Part shown: in pieces, positions 40,022-52,381 of the stretch
Layout: each line of letters opens with the position of its first letter
Position numbering within the stretch: position 1 is the stretch's first letter
Assembly: GCA_963854835.1 (NCBI GenBank)
Contig: OY978526.1
Coordinates: forward strand, 59,143,149 to 59,207,148
Length of the DNA stretch: 64,000 nucleotides
Source of the DNA: Megamerina dolium
Lineage: Eukaryota; Arthropoda; Insecta; Diptera; Megamerinidae
Direction: 5' to 3'
Translations under genes and position numbers: made by a program
The notes under the pieces: generated by a model
The model's input: only the letters and a program-made list of their open reading frames with translations
The model's database searches: none
Told to the model about the DNA's origin: nothing

Positions 40022-43000
40022 ATGCCGGTGACGAAATCACCAGAAAAGCAGGAAATTGCTGAAGGTCGTAGGGCAGAGTCAGCTGGCGCTATTCCAAAAG
40101 GCGCAATGGAAAAAATGCCAAAAGTTCCATCCGAAACAAAGAAAACCCCTAGGAAAAGAGCTTATGACCCCTCCATGAATGAGTTCATTTTCGAGGCGGA
40201 CAACCTGGTGCATTTCTGCACGAAGTTTTCAACAATTCCGGTTGAAGACTTAACGCCTTCTCTCCTGAAGGCTAAGCTCGAGGACTTGAGCTGCTATTAT
40301 GATCAAGTCAAGTCCACGTTTAGAAGAGTAGGGTTAACGGATGAGGACGAGCTGCCCAGTAATTTCAAAATGGCAGCGAGAAATAAAATGGAACTCTGCC
40401 AAGAGCGCGTGCACACCATAAAAGCACATATTTCGGATCTCTTAGAAGTTCAATCAGCCTCCAGATTGGAACTTCCATCACAAGCAGAAATTAAATCTAT
40501 TTCTGCAACAGAGCAGGCAAATAATTCCGCAATTTGCCTGACTGTTCCTACTTGTGATACCGAAACATTTTCCGGCGGGTACGAAGAATGGACGTCCTTC
40601 CGCGACATGTTTACGGCGGTTTACATAAACCACCCTAAACTCTCTTCTGCCCAAAAACTGTATCATCTCCGATACAAAACTGCAGGAAAAGCTGGAGCTA
40701 TTGTGAAGCAGTACGCGCTCAACAACGAAAATTTCGAGTTGGCATGGAATGCGCTAAAGGCCCGCTTCGAAAACAAGCGAATTCTGGTCGATAAGCAGAT
40801 AAAAACTCTCTTGAACCTCCCTCAAGTGAGTTACGAGAATAGCGAGGCAATTCAGAAATTGCAAACCACGATCAATAATTCTCTGTCCGTCTTATCCTCT
40901 CAAGGCGTCTCGACAGAGAATTGGGACCCGATCCTGGTACATATCTGCTGTTCAAAACTGCCTGAAGATTCCTTGGCTCTCTGGGAACAATCCCTAAGTT
41001 CCCGCAAGGATCTCCCAACATGGCAGCAAATGGACGAATTCCTGACACTAAGGTACGAAGTCGTGGAGAGGCTCAACAGCGTCAAGCCAAATAAATCAGG
41101 ATTTCTACAAAACAGACCCCACAACAAAACCCAAAACTTTTTTTCCGAAAGCAGTCGGACATTCTCTTGTCCAATCTGCGAAGCTGCACATTCGCTTAAA
41201 TCCTGTGAGCGGTTTAAAAAGTTAGTTGTTCGTGATAGAGTGAGGCTTGTTCGAGAACACAATCTCTGTGAGAACTGCCTGGCCTTCACTCACCATAAAC
41301 GGGACTGCAAGAGCAAACATTCCTGTTTGCAATGTCAGCGAAGGCATCACACGATGCTTCACATACCCGCAGACAATATTCCCAGTAGGAACACCAAGGT
41401 TTTGGCGCAAACCTCCACGCTTCAGCCGCATAATAAGAAAAAGAGCACGCAGCAGACGATAACCCCCTCAAGAAACTCGAGAAACCGGAGATCTCAGGAC
41501 CGATCATCCGAAGATGAGCAACCCTGCTCATCATGCTCCAAATCTTCTTCAAAGGTGCAAGCATTGTTCACCTCAAATGAAGAAAGAACTCTTTTACCCA
41601 CAGCTCTTGTCTCTATAGAGCATCTTGGAGAACTTCACAAGGTTCGAGCACTCATCGACCAAGGTTCTCAACGAACATTCATCTCTACCAAGGTACAACA
41701 TCGGCTGCGGCTTCCTTCGCAAGCAACTCACGTCGAAATTTCTGGAATGGGTGGCAAAACCATCCAAAACTCTAACCAGACTTGTACCGTTACGTTAGTC
41801 GCCCCAAAGGCTAATAAAAAGTTACAGACACGGGCAATTGTACTCTCACAATTGACCAAATTTCTACCCACATTTAAAATTTCTAAGCTCGATTGGCAGC
41901 AATTCGAAATGTTAGATTTGGCTGACCCGAATTGCTTCGTGCAGGCGCAAATTGACATGGTCATAGGTAGTGATTTGATTCCTCAAATCCTCCTAACTGG
42001 AATCCGCCATAATATCTGTGGAAGCCTTCTCGCACAGAATACGATATTTGGCTGGATAATTAGTGGACCTATCTCTCAAAAAGTGTCAACATTCTCGACA
42101 CAGGTAGAGGAAGTTTCCAATGAACTTCTTAGTTCTCAACTAAGGAAGTTTTGGGAACAGGAAGAAGTCAATCAGCCAGCTCAAGTATCGGAAGAAGATA
42201 TAGCCTGTGAAGACTACTATCAGAGGACCACATCTCGTAGGTCAGATGGAAGATATGTGGTCAGGCTTCCATTTAAATCCAGTTTTCCCGCTCTTACGGC
42301 TCTTGGTCACTCTCGAACCATAGCCTATAATCAATTTCGCAGTATGGAGAAAAATTTTTCAAAGAAAAGCGATCTCAAAGCCATTTACGATGAGGTTCTC
42401 GAAGAATACCTCACGCTGGATCATATGGAACCCACAGGCTCGCATGAAATCATCTCTGATGGCAAGTATTTCTCCTTTTACCTGCCACATCATGCAGTGG
42501 TGAGACCAGAAAAGAAAACCACCAAAGTGCGTGTTGTTTTTAATGCCTCAAGAAGCAGCGGCTCAGGCCATTCTCTTAACGACGTATTACATATTGGTCC
42601 CACATTACAACCAGATCTCATGGTTCTCATCCTGAGGTGGCGACTATATCAATTCGTTTTCAATGGTGATGTACAAAAGATGTACCGACAAATTCTTGTC
42701 CACCATGACGACCAGGATTTCCAGCGAATTCTCTTTCGCAGGTCACCAAATTCTCTAATTCAGGACTTCCGGTTGAAGACAGTCACATTTGGTGTAAATT
42801 GCGCTCCATATTTAGCCATTAGAACACTGCAACAATTGGCTAAGGATTCCAAGAAGAATTTCCCTCTCGTGGAAAAAATAATCTTCAAAGAAACCTATGT
42901 GGATGACGTATTATCTGGTTCACATACAATTCCAGATGCAGTAGAATCTTTATCTCAAGTGATACAAGTCCTCAACTCCTCAGGATTTCCATTACGAAAG

Positions 43001-45349
43001 ATTACTGCAAATCATCCTAAAATTTTAGAAAATATCCAAAAATCAGAACTTCTCGATTCTGATTTTCTAAAATTTGAAAGTGCCAGTGCCACAAAAACCC
43101 TTGGAATACGATGGAATGCATTGACTGACACATTCTCGTACTCAGTATCGCCCATCGAAACAACATCCGCTGCTACCAAGCGTCAAATTTTATCTGCCGT
43201 TGCGAAACTTTTTGACCCGGCAGGATGGCTCTCGCCCATCATGACTCAAGCCAAGCTGCTTCTCCAAGAGCTCTGGTTAGAAGGCACCGACTGGGATGAA
43301 TGCGTGAAACCCAGATCGCTCATCAAATGGAATGTATTTCTGGAGAACATTTCGTCCATTGGTCTCATCGAAATCCCTCGATGGGTACAATTCTCTCCCA
43401 AGAAGCGAATCCAGCTTCATGGATTTTGTGACGCTTCAGAGAAAGCGTATTGTGCAGCCCTGTACATACGATCAATGGACATGAATAATCAAATATCCTG
43501 TCATTTACTGGTGGCTAAAGGAAAAGTCGCACCTCTGCAGACGGTCAGCTTACCACGTTTGGAATTGTGTGGCGCCGTTTTACTTTCGCACCTAGCCAAG
43601 TCCGTTAAAGAAACTTTAGATGTCGAATTCTCAGACATATTTTTCTGGTCCGATTCTCAAATCGTTCTCGCATGGCTGGAAAAACCACCTCACACATGGA
43701 AAACGTACGTCGCTAATCGTACAGCCCAGATACTCCAAAACGTTGGAAATGCTATCTGGCGCCATGTCATCAGCAGCGAAAATCCAGCTGATTTGGGTAC
43801 ACGCGGATGCAAGCCCCAAGATCTTGTGTCCAATACTCTTTGGTGGAATGGCCCTGCATGGCTTCGTCACCCCGAAGAAGCCTGGCCAAAACCAACACTT
43901 TCCAGTACTTTGCCCCCCGAGCAAAGGAAAGTAGAGGTTCTTCTCACGTTAGATGACCATACCGACATTCTCGATCGGTTCTCATCATTTTCAAGGGCAC
44001 TACGTGTGATTTCTTACGTCTTCCGTTTTGTCCATAACGGACTCTCTAAATTGCGAAAATCTTCTCCAATTTCGAATTCCTCACTCTCGCAGGACGAAAT
44101 TCGTTTCGCAAAAAGCCGGCTAATTTCGTTAGCCCAATGGCAATATTTTCCCAAAGAGCTGAAGGCTCTTCTCAGCTCAACCGCAGTCAGCAATAAAAGC
44201 TCTTTGCTGACTTTAAATCCTTTTCTTGACAAAGAAAATCTCATGAGAGTAAATGGTCGATTAGCTCATTCTGGTCTTAGTTATAGTGAGCGTCACCCCA
44301 TAATTCTTCCTGAAAAATCCCGATTTTGCGTTTTGTACCTCGAGTTTTTCCATACTCTGCTCTTACACGCAGAACAAAGGCTCATGTTCCGAATGGCTCG
44401 ACAAGAATTCTATATTCCTCGTCTTAAGCCCCAAATAAGGAAATGCATATTTCTATGCAAAGTTTGTACCATCCACAAACAAAAGGTTCTATCACAGATT
44501 ATGGCAGCTCTGCCGCCTGAACGGTGTACCTTGTCGGTACCTTTCGCGACCACAGGTGTTGATTTTGCAGGCCCATTCCAAATTAAAGCATCTACGCTTC
44601 GAACCGCCGCATTCGCCAGATTCGTTGGCAGAAGAGGCCTTCCCCGCAAAATCATGTCGGATAATGGTACAACTTTCGTTGGAGCTCAAAGAGCCATGAG
44701 TAAAGAATTCCTCAAATTCTCTAAGGAGGTGTCCAAAGATATTCTGGCCCAATACTCTCCGCAAGGTATTGACTGGGTTTTTATTCCTCCCAGTGCGCCT
44801 CACATGGGCGGTCTCTGGGAGTCGGCAGTCAAAAGCTTTAAGGCTCATCTCAAAAAGACTGCCGGCAATCACAAATTCCGCTTCGAAGAGTTCTCAACTC
44901 TGCTCTGTAGAATCGAAGCCGTGCTCAACTCTAGACCATTGTCTCCCCTCTCTCAAGATCCCAACGAACTGATAGCGCTAACTCCAGGTCACTTCCTGCG
45001 AGGTGCTCCACTAACGGCCTTGCCCGAACCCAACTCGGAAGATATATCCCTAATAAACCGATGGGAAAAACTTAAGGCGCTTCACCACCAGTTTAGCCGC
45101 AGATGGAAAACTGAGTACCTACAAGATCTGCACAAACGCTACAAATGGCAACACCCTCAAAAGGAGCTGGAAGTAGGTCAACTGGTGGTCATCAAGGATG
45201 AGCTGCTGCCCCCCAACGAATGGAGTCTCGGACGCGTCACTCATTTGTATCGAGGATCTGACGGCCACATCCGTGTCGCAGATATTCGGACCAAATCGGC
45301 CGTTCTCAAGCGGCCCATAGTAAAATTATGTATTTTACAGCTCGCGTAA
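40022..45349 (+). CDS. BEL/Pao Gag-Pol polyprotein with a shortened integrase core
   Basis: A single 1775-residue frame from ATG 40022. Gag core of DUF1759 type (about 185-340: [20 protein letters not shown]); Cys/His knuckles 383-447 ([40 protein letters not shown]); protease Asp546 ([12 protein letters not shown]); reverse transcriptase about 780-1030 with YVDD 959-962; RNase H Asp1138 ([11 protein letters not shown]); integrase HHCC (…CKVC), Asp1514 (GVDFAGPF), Asp1547 (MSDNGTTF), Glu1600 (GLWESAVKS). Only 32 residues separate the first two catalytic Asp, against 61 in the BEL copy at 21811-22941, so about 29 residues including the usual AVHLE strand are deleted in frame. Everything else looks intact. 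Confidence 0.94.
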   Translation: MPVTKSPEKQEIAEGRRAESAGAIPKGAMEKMPKVPSETKKTPRKRAYDPSMNEFIFEADNLVHFCTKFSTIPVEDLTPSLLKAKLEDLSCYYDQVKSTFRRVGLTDEDELPSNFKMAARNKMELCQERVHTIKAHISDLLEVQSASRLELPSQAEIKSISATEQANNSAICLTVPTCDTETFSGGYEEWTSFRDMFTAVYINHPKLSSAQKLYHLRYKTAGKAGAIVKQYALNNENFELAWNALKARFENKRILVDKQIKTLLNLPQVSYENSEAIQKLQTTINNSLSVLSSQGVSTENWDPILVHICCSKLPEDSLALWEQSLSSRKDLPTWQQMDEFLTLRYEVVERLNSVKPNKSGFLQNRPHNKTQNFFSESSRTFSCPICEAAHSLKSCERFKKLVVRDRVRLVREHNLCENCLAFTHHKRDCKSKHSCLQCQRRHHTMLHIPADNIPSRNTKVLAQTSTLQPHNKKKSTQQTITPSRNSRNRRSQDRSSEDEQPCSSCSKSSSKVQALFTSNEERTLLPTALVSIEHLGELHKVRALIDQGSQRTFISTKVQHRLRLPSQATHVEISGMGGKTIQNSNQTCTVTLVAPKANKKLQTRAIVLSQLTKFLPTFKISKLDWQQFEMLDLADPNCFVQAQIDMVIGSDLIPQILLTGIRHNICGSLLAQNTIFGWIISGPISQKVSTFSTQVEEVSNELLSSQLRKFWEQEEVNQPAQVSEEDIACEDYYQRTTSRRSDGRYVVRLPFKSSFPALTALGHSRTIAYNQFRSMEKNFSKKSDLKAIYDEVLEEYLTLDHMEPTGSHEIISDGKYFSFYLPHHAVVRPEKKTTKVRVVFNASRSSGSGHSLNDVLHIGPTLQPDLMVLILRWRLYQFVFNGDVQKMYRQILVHHDDQDFQRILFRRSPNSLIQDFRLKTVTFGVNCAPYLAIRTLQQLAKDSKKNFPLVEKIIFKETYVDDVLSGSHTIPDAVESLSQVIQVLNSSGFPLRKITANHPKILENIQKSELLDSDFLKFESASATKTLGIRWNALTDTFSYSVSPIETTSAATKRQILSAVAKLFDPAGWLSPIMTQAKLLLQELWLEGTDWDECVKPRSLIKWNVFLENISSIGLIEIPRWVQFSPKKRIQLHGFCDASEKAYCAALYIRSMDMNNQISCHLLVAKGKVAPLQTVSLPRLELCGAVLLSHLAKSVKETLDVEFSDIFFWSDSQIVLAWLEKPPHTWKTYVANRTAQILQNVGNAIWRHVISSENPADLGTRGCKPQDLVSNTLWWNGPAWLRHPEEAWPKPTLSSTLPPEQRKVEVLLTLDDHTDILDRFSSFSRALRVISYVFRFVHNGLSKLRKSSPISNSSLSQDEIRFAKSRLISLAQWQYFPKELKALLSSTAVSNKSSLLTLNPFLDKENLMRVNGRLAHSGLSYSERHPIILPEKSRFCVLYLEFFHTLLLHAEQRLMFRMARQEFYIPRLKPQIRKCIFLCKVCTIHKQKVLSQIMAALPPERCTLSVPFATTGVDFAGPFQIKASTLRTAAFARFVGRRGLPRKIMSDNGTTFVGAQRAMSKEFLKFSKEVSKDILAQYSPQGIDWVFIPPSAPHMGGLWESAVKSFKAHLKKTAGNHKFRFEEFSTLLCRIEAVLNSRPLSPLSQDPNELIALTPGHFLRGAPLTALPEPNSEDISLINRWEKLKALHHQFSRRWKTEYLQDLHKRYKWQHPQKELEVGQLVVIKDELLPPNEWSLGRVTHLYRGSDGHIRVADIRTKSAVLKRPIVKLCILQLA

Positions 45350-45523
45350 AATCATAATATCCAAAAAAAAAATCTCTTTTTTTCGCTATCAGACTTTGGC
45401 TCAAGCCCTTAAGCTAATTTCGTTTTTCAATTCTATCTTTCCAGTTCCGCCCATAGCGATCATCATTGGTGCCAACTATGTCATCGGCTCCACGCTCTGC
45501 GGTATTGCCGCGGGTTTTTGGCG
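45350..45523 (+). other. Downstream region of the BEL polyprotein
   Basis: An A-run then a T-run (45361-45382), then a pyrimidine tract ending TTTCCAG at 45444 that looks like a splice acceptor, leading toward the following zinc-knuckle frame. No intron start was identified. Confidence 0.35.
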
Positions 45524-45994
45524 ATGAACACAAGCCAGAGGGAGGATGTGGTGCGCGCGCATCGATACTGCCGCAACTGCCTGGCTCGGTCGCACGGGAC
45601 CGGATCGTGTGATTCGCCGAACTCATGCAAAAAATGCAGATTGGCGCATCACACGCTCCTCCATCCGGCCCGGTCCCCTACTGGGCATGGGCCGCCGAAT
45701 CGCCGCACCACCCAACAGCGTCGACGACGTAATCGTGCGCCACGTGGACAACCTGAAGGCGGACGCACGAGGCATCGTCCTGAACCCCGGCATCGGCGCA
45801 GACCTGAGGATCTCCGCCACGGATTGCAGCGAAACCCTCCGCGCTCTCGTCGCGTCGAGCAACCACACGTAGCTTCCACCCCGAGAAGCTCCCAGCCGAG
45901 ACAACGACCGACTCCCGATGTTCGTCGGAGGACAGCTCGAGCGATCGAGGACGCGATCGGTTCACTGTCCCGTCTAAGAGATGCACTCAATTAA
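45524..45994 (+). CDS. Small zinc-knuckle protein of retroelement type
   Basis: 156 residues from ATG 45524. The N-terminus has two Cys/His knuckles of the BEL Gag type (CRNCLARSHGTGSC and CKKCRLAHHTLLH). The middle is Arg/Pro-rich and probably disordered; the end (ARAIEDAIGSLSRLRDALN) is a predicted helix. It resembles short CCHC proteins seen repeatedly in fly genomes next to retroelements. The segment is GC-rich, unlike everything around it, and stops abruptly at the LTR-like repeat at 46019. A second frame (45546-45872) is also open, an effect of the composition. Whether it is an element gene or captured sequence is unknown. Confidence 0.55.
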   Translation: MNTSQREDVVRAHRYCRNCLARSHGTGSCDSPNSCKKCRLAHHTLLHPARSPTGHGPPNRRTTQQRRRRNRAPRGQPEGGRTRHRPEPRHRRRPEDLRHGLQRNPPRSRRVEQPHVASTPRSSQPRQRPTPDVRRRTARAIEDAIGSLSRLRDALN

Positions 45995-46018
45995 TGCACG
46001 AGTGCATGCGGGCCGCGA

Positions 46019-46541
46019 TGTCTAAATCCCTTTAGACAAGCCATATGGCCAGTCCCTGAAAGAAGGAAGTAAAAATAATGAAATAGTATTTATAAAATGA
46101 ATTAATGATACATACCATTTTTACTTACCTTACCTTGCATACTTACCATATGGCAACCCAACTCTCCACATAAATTCCCCATTTATGCTTTTGGGTTTTC
46201 GCGGTTCGCGTTATGATCGACCGATGTTATTATATTTACATTCGGTCCGTGAAGATATTTTGGCGAGATTGTGGTTTCTCCGCGCTTTTTCTTTTTAAAC
46301 ATAAATTCGAGCATTTTTTATACCTTCGTTCTTTTTCAATTCGCTCATCGCGATATATAAATTGTAATAATTTTAAATAGAGAATAGTATATCAACTAGT
46401 ACGGATACAATAACGAAATATTAAAGAAATATTGATAGATTAGTGCATGTGAATATATAATTGAAATTATACATATTGTATTATTCTGCAAAATAAGAAC
46501 AAAGTGAATAAACATTGAATAAAAACAAAGTGAATAAAATA
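46019..46541 (+). repeat. Probable 3' LTR of the composite BEL element
   Basis: About 523 bp, starting TGTCTAAATCCC and ending AATAAAATA. It joins into one unit the two segments that are 7.5 kb apart upstream; 23 bp in its middle (46237-46259) are missing from the upstream copy. Confidence 0.65.
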
Positions 46542-48665
46542 AAGGAGCCATGAGCCAATTTACAGCCCAAAAAATGTACATTATAATATACATTTGTATG
46601 GAATGTTGGTGTGGTGTTCATCCGATTGTTGGTGTAAATAATCTTCAGTACTTTTGTATAGCAGTAGGAGTAGTTTTCAGCCGATTATACCTCTCCACGG
46701 TCTATGTGTTTAAGGGGAACCACTCAAGGAGTTAACAGCAGTGTGAGCGTTCAGAAAAAATGTTAATTAGTAAACATTAATACAGCTCGATCAGATATTT
46801 TAACCCTATGGGGTCACCTTGGGAACGGTCGCGAACGAAATTTATAAAAACGGAAGTTTTCTAGAGGAGCTCCTCTATGCTGTGGAGAGAGGGGTAAAGT
46901 AAGTCAAAAAATATTGTGGTGAAAAATTAATGGCATTCGGTTATACATTTTAGTCTCCTAGGGGCGATTTTGATTGATTTGTATGAATTTTTCAACCCAC
47001 GAACTACCTATCTTGACTGCTGGGCAAGACCTACTAGCCCAGCTAAGTCTAAGCTGCCATTTGTCAAAACCTAAGCCACTTGAGCCGATTGTAATGTTGC
47101 TTGGTATGATGTTGTTGCAGTGTATATCTTGCGAATATGCCATGAGAATTTGTTATAAATAATTTATGTTAAAATATGCATTTAAAGAAATTCATTAAAT
47201 TCTAAACCTTATATACATGCGAACGAATATGAAGTATATGTCTTTTTTTATTTTTTTTAAGAAACGAGGGAACACATAACATTAATTAAATTTCAAAATG
47301 GCTACTTCTGTACCTTCTATAGGAAATTTATTCCATTTTACATTTATTTGGAATTCTTCTCTAACACTTTCACCAAATAGATCTAATTAAATTTATATGT
47401 GTAGAAATGTCATGGACGATCGACTTATTCATATGTACTCGTGCTTATGTACGATATGTTCTAGAATGAATTCAATTTTATGCACATATGTGTAAGTATA
47501 ATAATTAAAAGGTTGCATAAATACTATCATGCATAAATAATTTATATTTAACGTGATTTATTTATGCCAGGCCATAGTTAGTTTTAAGCTCTATGGCGTT
47601 TCTAACTTTGCATTCAGTTCATAGTCGACGACAATTTCTTTTACCTACTTGAAAAACATACACACAGTGGTACGTATATACACTTGTACGGATTTATAAG
47701 CCTATAGTCATATATTTACATACATATTCGTAATTATGCAGATTTTATATTTGAACAAAATATTCATGAAGCAATTTAAAAATGTTCCTACTAAGTGCAT
47801 ACACGTTTTTTGTATTACATTTAAAATTTGACTGATGATTTTGATGATAACGGTGGTGGTGCTGGTGATGGTGGTTGCGATGGTGACATGAAAAATAAAT
47901 AATCAAATAAGCGACCAATGCAGAGTTTGTATATACCAAGGTACATTAGAGTAAATTGTTTAACAGAAATAGAAAAAAGAAACGACCTTTACAAAAATTG
48001 TTTAATACATTTTTACATATTTATGTCGATATTTAACCACTATGTGATCGTCTAGTATAAGCATAACACGTCAATAGTAGGACATGTTGCCATCGTCATC
48101 TGCACTAGTATTTAATTTACATAAGTAAAATATGTTTACACCCTGCCATACGTGTTTTTATTTCTAGACTTTAATATAATTTGTACTTCACAAGAAGCTC
48201 TATGAGTTATATGAAAAAGATCGACATTCTACACACAATTTTATATGCAATCGGTACTACAAATGATAAGAATATTTAATAAATTGATATGCTTATTCAA
48301 TGAAAATCTATCTAAAATTCTGACACTTCTATTTGAGACAACCAATTATGCGATACCATATGTAGATGTGTATATAAACTAACGAACAGGAAGATGAAAT
48401 TAATACACATTTAAAATGCCATAAATTGCAATGAATAAGAATAAATCAATAAAGATTAAATCACAGGCATATAAGAACATATATTTTCATTGTATGATAT
48501 TTATCTGTTTGATATCAAATCATGTAGGCATGAAACAGGGCATATACGTATACTAGTATGAATGCCTTGTGATTGGAGTCAGCATGAGAGACAATAATTA
48601 TATTGGGGATCTGAGAATCTGAGAAAATCATATCACAATGATTCAAGTCATTGGTTAAAAATCAA
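46542..48665. other. AT-rich DNA without recognised genes
   Basis: I see no family motif, tRNA or terminal repeat. The frame at 46550-46735 starts in the LTR-flank junction and is not supported; 47820-47880 holds a (GGTGAT)-like imperfect run. Confidence 0.5.
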
Positions 48666-48676
48666 TAAATGCTGTT

Positions 48677-48758
48677 ACTACTTACTTACTTATGTGGCCA
48701 TAACAACCGAATATCGATTTAGGCCGAAAATAACATGCTTTGCCAGCCATCTCTGTTC
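48677..48758 (-). mobile_element. 82-bp 5'-truncated RTE-type insertion with 11-bp target duplication
   Basis: It copies the last ~80 bp of the RTE fragment at 52382-53294, from its (AAGT)n tail inward (ACTTATGTGGCCATAAC… CAGCCATCTCTGTTC), with one T/C difference. TAAATGCTGTT is duplicated at 48666-48676 and 48759-48769. Confidence 0.92.
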
Positions 48759-48769
48759 TAAATGCTGTT

Positions 48770-49117
48770 TTTGTTTCAAAAAAATTTATTTTCTAAATTT
48801 CCAGATATTCCTAATGACTTTTACATAAATAATTTCGAAAACCAATGTTCTTCAATTTTTGATACATATACATACCTGCATATGATTTCATTACCTACAA
48901 AGTGAAAAATCGTCCACATTAGTTCGCCTTTTTACAATCTTTTTTTTTTCATTTTTAATCTTTTTTGATTTTAAATCAATTTCGATCAATTTGATATATT
49001 TTCTATAGAATGTAATATATTGAAATAAATGAACACTCGAACATTTATAGAATACAAATAGACTAGTGTATGTGAATCAGATATTGTTAAGCTCAACAGC
49101 AATTACAAAAATTTGTC
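48770..49117. other. AT-rich spacer
   Basis: No gene or repeat recognised. Confidence 0.5.
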
Positions 49118-49255
49118 TTGAAACTGTTGCCGCCTATCGGCAAGTAATTGACAATTCTTCTTGTGCTGAAAAATCTTTTGTAAGAGATCTGTAACAAAGC
49201 TTAAAGAAAGAAGGAAAAAGATAAGTCAAGTTCCTTCCAATACTGTCCATACCTA
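49118..49255 (+). mobile_element. Old diverged SINE fragment
   Basis: Stretches such as TCGGCAAGTAATTGACAATT and GTTCCTTCCAATACTGTCCA follow the SINE body at 23800-23915 in order and at similar spacing, with many differences. Head and tail are not visible. Confidence 0.45.
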
Positions 49256-52200
49256 ACACACATTTCGGATCTTTTACTGTCAATGATTTACTAGCTTTTA
49301 TATTTTTTCATATTCCTAAGTGTTTTTTAAATGTTCATTATCTTGATATAGAAATTATCAATAAATTGTTCTAAACCAAACTTACTCCAAGAAAATTTTA
49401 CTCATTTCGTTAACGAGACATTATGGCTGGTTAGTTTTTTGGTTCAAATAATATTTCGTGCTATAATCTATACTAGAGTTCAAATGCCCTTTTCTAATCA
49501 CCTTCCCAGTTAAATTTTGTTTTCATTTAAGTAGTTCAGCAGGTCACTCACGCTCATTCTAAACAAGTCTTTAAGACTACAGAAGGCTCATAGGGCCCTT
49601 CGATTATTTTCAGAAAAGTTGAACCAACGTTTCTCCCTACTTCGGTTATTTCCATCTTCGGCGTTAAAAATTGTGTGGGAAACTCATTCTGACAGGATGC
49701 TTTGCGGTAGGCCAGAAGCTATTTGTTTTTGCAAGTATCTTTCCGATCTTGTTAGTTATTTGTTCTGATTTTTTTTTCATCATAAATTTTGCATTGCTCT
49801 CTGCTGATTCTACATTTCGTTATACCTTTCCAACTTTTGTTGGTTTTTTCTTTTCAACGGGCAGCTTTCCTCTGTTCTGTTCAATATAAAGATATTCAAT
49901 ATTATGACGTTTATCACCTCCGATGGATATGAACAGATGACCCTTGAAACCACCAACACACGCTAATTTTTTCTATATAATCCCTACTTAGGGCTCTCCT
50001 TCATGCTACGTCTCCGTATATAAAGATGAATCGAATGACTGCTGTGTACATGAAAAGTTTCCAATCCAATCGTTCCACAAGATCTCTCTTATTCTTTTAT
50101 TTACCATGAATTTACCAAGACCCAAGCCTAGCAGAAAAATAATTATACACCACCTATACCAGAAAGAGACAAGCGTGTGGACTCACTTTCAACGCAGAAT
50201 ATGAAATATCATATTGCATTTTGATAACGTGGGATTAATTCATCTGAATGTGTAAAAATCTCGTGGTGATATATACGTGGCTCTATATGAATGGCAAGTA
50301 TCTATTGCTAATGTTGAGTCCTAAATATTTTACAGTATTAGGTGCATTCTAAATTCAATTCCAAATGTTTTTATATTTCTTAATATGTACTAATATCATT
50401 TATTTATATATAATTTTTTTTTCTATCGTTTATTTTCAACCACTCCAGCCAATAGTGATTTGAACCTTCTTGCTAAAGTCTACCGACTAGAAGTTTTTAT
50501 CTCGTACAAAAACGAAATGTGTTAATCAGTTAGATCGGCAATGGAGCATCGTAGACTACTGTAAAGCTACATAATACAATAACCACTGAACTGAACTGCA
50601 CAAATCCAATCGTATTACTGAAAAATTTCTTTGAATAACTGATATATATATACAAAACTTCAATAGTACAATTTGCTCATGTGTGCATGTCTATTAAATA
50701 TACAATTTCAAAGAAATGTAAAAATGGAATACAAAAACGTTAAAATGCTCCAAATGATACTCGAACAAAATAAAAATTTACTTAACATAATAGCTGTCGT
50801 CTTTATTCTCAAACATCAAGTTTATTTCGCTTTGATGGTTTTTCTGTTGAGTTGTTGACATATGTATGTACATAGTCGTATATACCTATAAAAAAGCAAC
50901 TAAGTATGTCACAATAGAAAAAATAGAAGAATGTATACTTAGTAAACAGTAAACAAACTAAAATACACTTGATAGTAGGGGGTGTAATGTTAATGACACC
51001 ATAGACATATTATACGATAACTATATGCTCATGTAAATATGTGGCTGAATATCCATAGTAATTTTCCTTTAAATTTGTGCTATACTTGCATCTAGTTAAG
51101 TGTATAGTAATATACCATCACCATCACTAAGCTCCTTCATAGAGACGACCCCAAAAGAGATTAACGAGCCAATACTCGACATATTTATTTATACACAGGG
51201 AGTGTGTGAATAACTGAGTGATGGGCTCACAATCGGCAAAAACACGTCAACTGTAAGGCCAAGTGTGGTAATAAATGCGCTTAGAAATTGGAAATTTGAG
51301 ACAAGAACAAAAACCTCAAACTTTAATTTATTATATTATTAAAGCTGTGCAAAATGAAAAACAATTCATCCATATTCGGTGGCGAAACAAAAGCCTTCGA
51401 GTTAAAAAAGAAAAATTGATTTCATACCTTACAATTTATGTATACCAGTATACCCACAAAGATATATAATATATTGTATTTAGATTGTGAAACAACACAC
51501 AAACACGTACACAACAAAAAAGTAAAGAATAATAATGTGGTTCTGTATAGACTTTGTTGCGGTTTCAAATTTGATTGACTGAGCTCAGCAAGAATAATGT
51601 ACACATATATGCATCCATACGTAGGCTAGCATACTGCAAATCGTAATATTTGCAGAAAATAATAATGTGCACGGTAATGTTATGTGTAGCTAAATATAAT
51701 GAAAGTATGCCTTCTAGAAGTAGTCACCATAATCATTAAAACGTAATGATTATAGCGATGAAGGGATAACTGAAGTTACCAGTTTTTATTTAAATTTCAT
51801 CATTCATGCGCTGCACTAACTTCGCGTTGATTGTTTTTCTTCTTGATAAGTGAACGTTATGTGCATAACCTTGACAGATGGTGGAATTGTTTGCGACTTT
51901 TTAGGAACCGATTTCACTTTTAAAATCCATTGCGCAGTCACACGAAAAACCAGAAAGGTATTGCCCAGCAGGCAAGATTAATTTTTTTATTCTAATCCTA
52001 GATTGGCTTGACTAGGACAAGTCGCATTTCGTCCCAAACCTAAAAAAATTATAAAAGCTAAAACACTCATTTAAAAGCCCAGAATCACGATTAGAGAAGT
52101 AAAATATGTAACCAACCGCCATTAGATTTTTCTCCTCAGTAATTTCTCCAAGCATACCTACCCCGTGTCTCAGTCTCTTAGGGGGCTCTACAACAAATTT

Positions 52201-52370
52201 GATGTTCATTGAAGTTAGTATATTTGAGTAAAATTTTGTGGAGAGGCGGTAATGGGGAAGGGTCCTATTATTTAAACGATCTAAGGGCGGGTATACGGGT
52301 ATACATAAATCCATGTTTGTCAACCGCATAAACCTTTTATTAATCTATAATAGATAATAATGCAACAATG
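49256..52370. other. AT-rich DNA without recognised genes
   Basis: About 3.1 kb. Frames at 49671-49889, 50673-50858, 51275-51469 and 52012-52329 show no family motif. Part of 49580-49770 has somewhat protein-like composition in one frame but I could not match it. Confidence 0.45.
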
Positions 52371-52381
52371 GAAGAGAGAGC

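Larger units (their letters stand above)
29372..46541 (+). mobile_element. Composite: BEL/Pao element with nested insertions
   Basis: 46019-46541 is a continuous ~523-bp segment whose two halves recur separately upstream: 46019-46236 matches 29372-29588, and 46260-46541 matches 37116-37401. Directly after the upstream copy comes a 13-nt tRNA-Tyr-type primer site, then a leader and an open BEL Gag-Pol frame in the same orientation, then the continuous copy. The simplest reading is one element with a split 5' LTR and an intact 3' LTR. Insertions inside are a gypsy element (29589-35505), a LOA ORF1 piece (35506-37115) and the long-TIR transposon (37905-39556). No target duplication was found at the outer ends, so this remains inference. 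Confidence 0.6.

Noticed and set aside
45546..45872. Alternative frame in the GC-rich segment
   Set aside because: It lacks the Cys/His knuckles seen in the 45524 frame; GC-rich DNA gives long spurious frames.
49580..49890. Possible exon or element fragment
   Set aside because: One frame is locally protein-like, but I could not match any family and flanking frames are closed.
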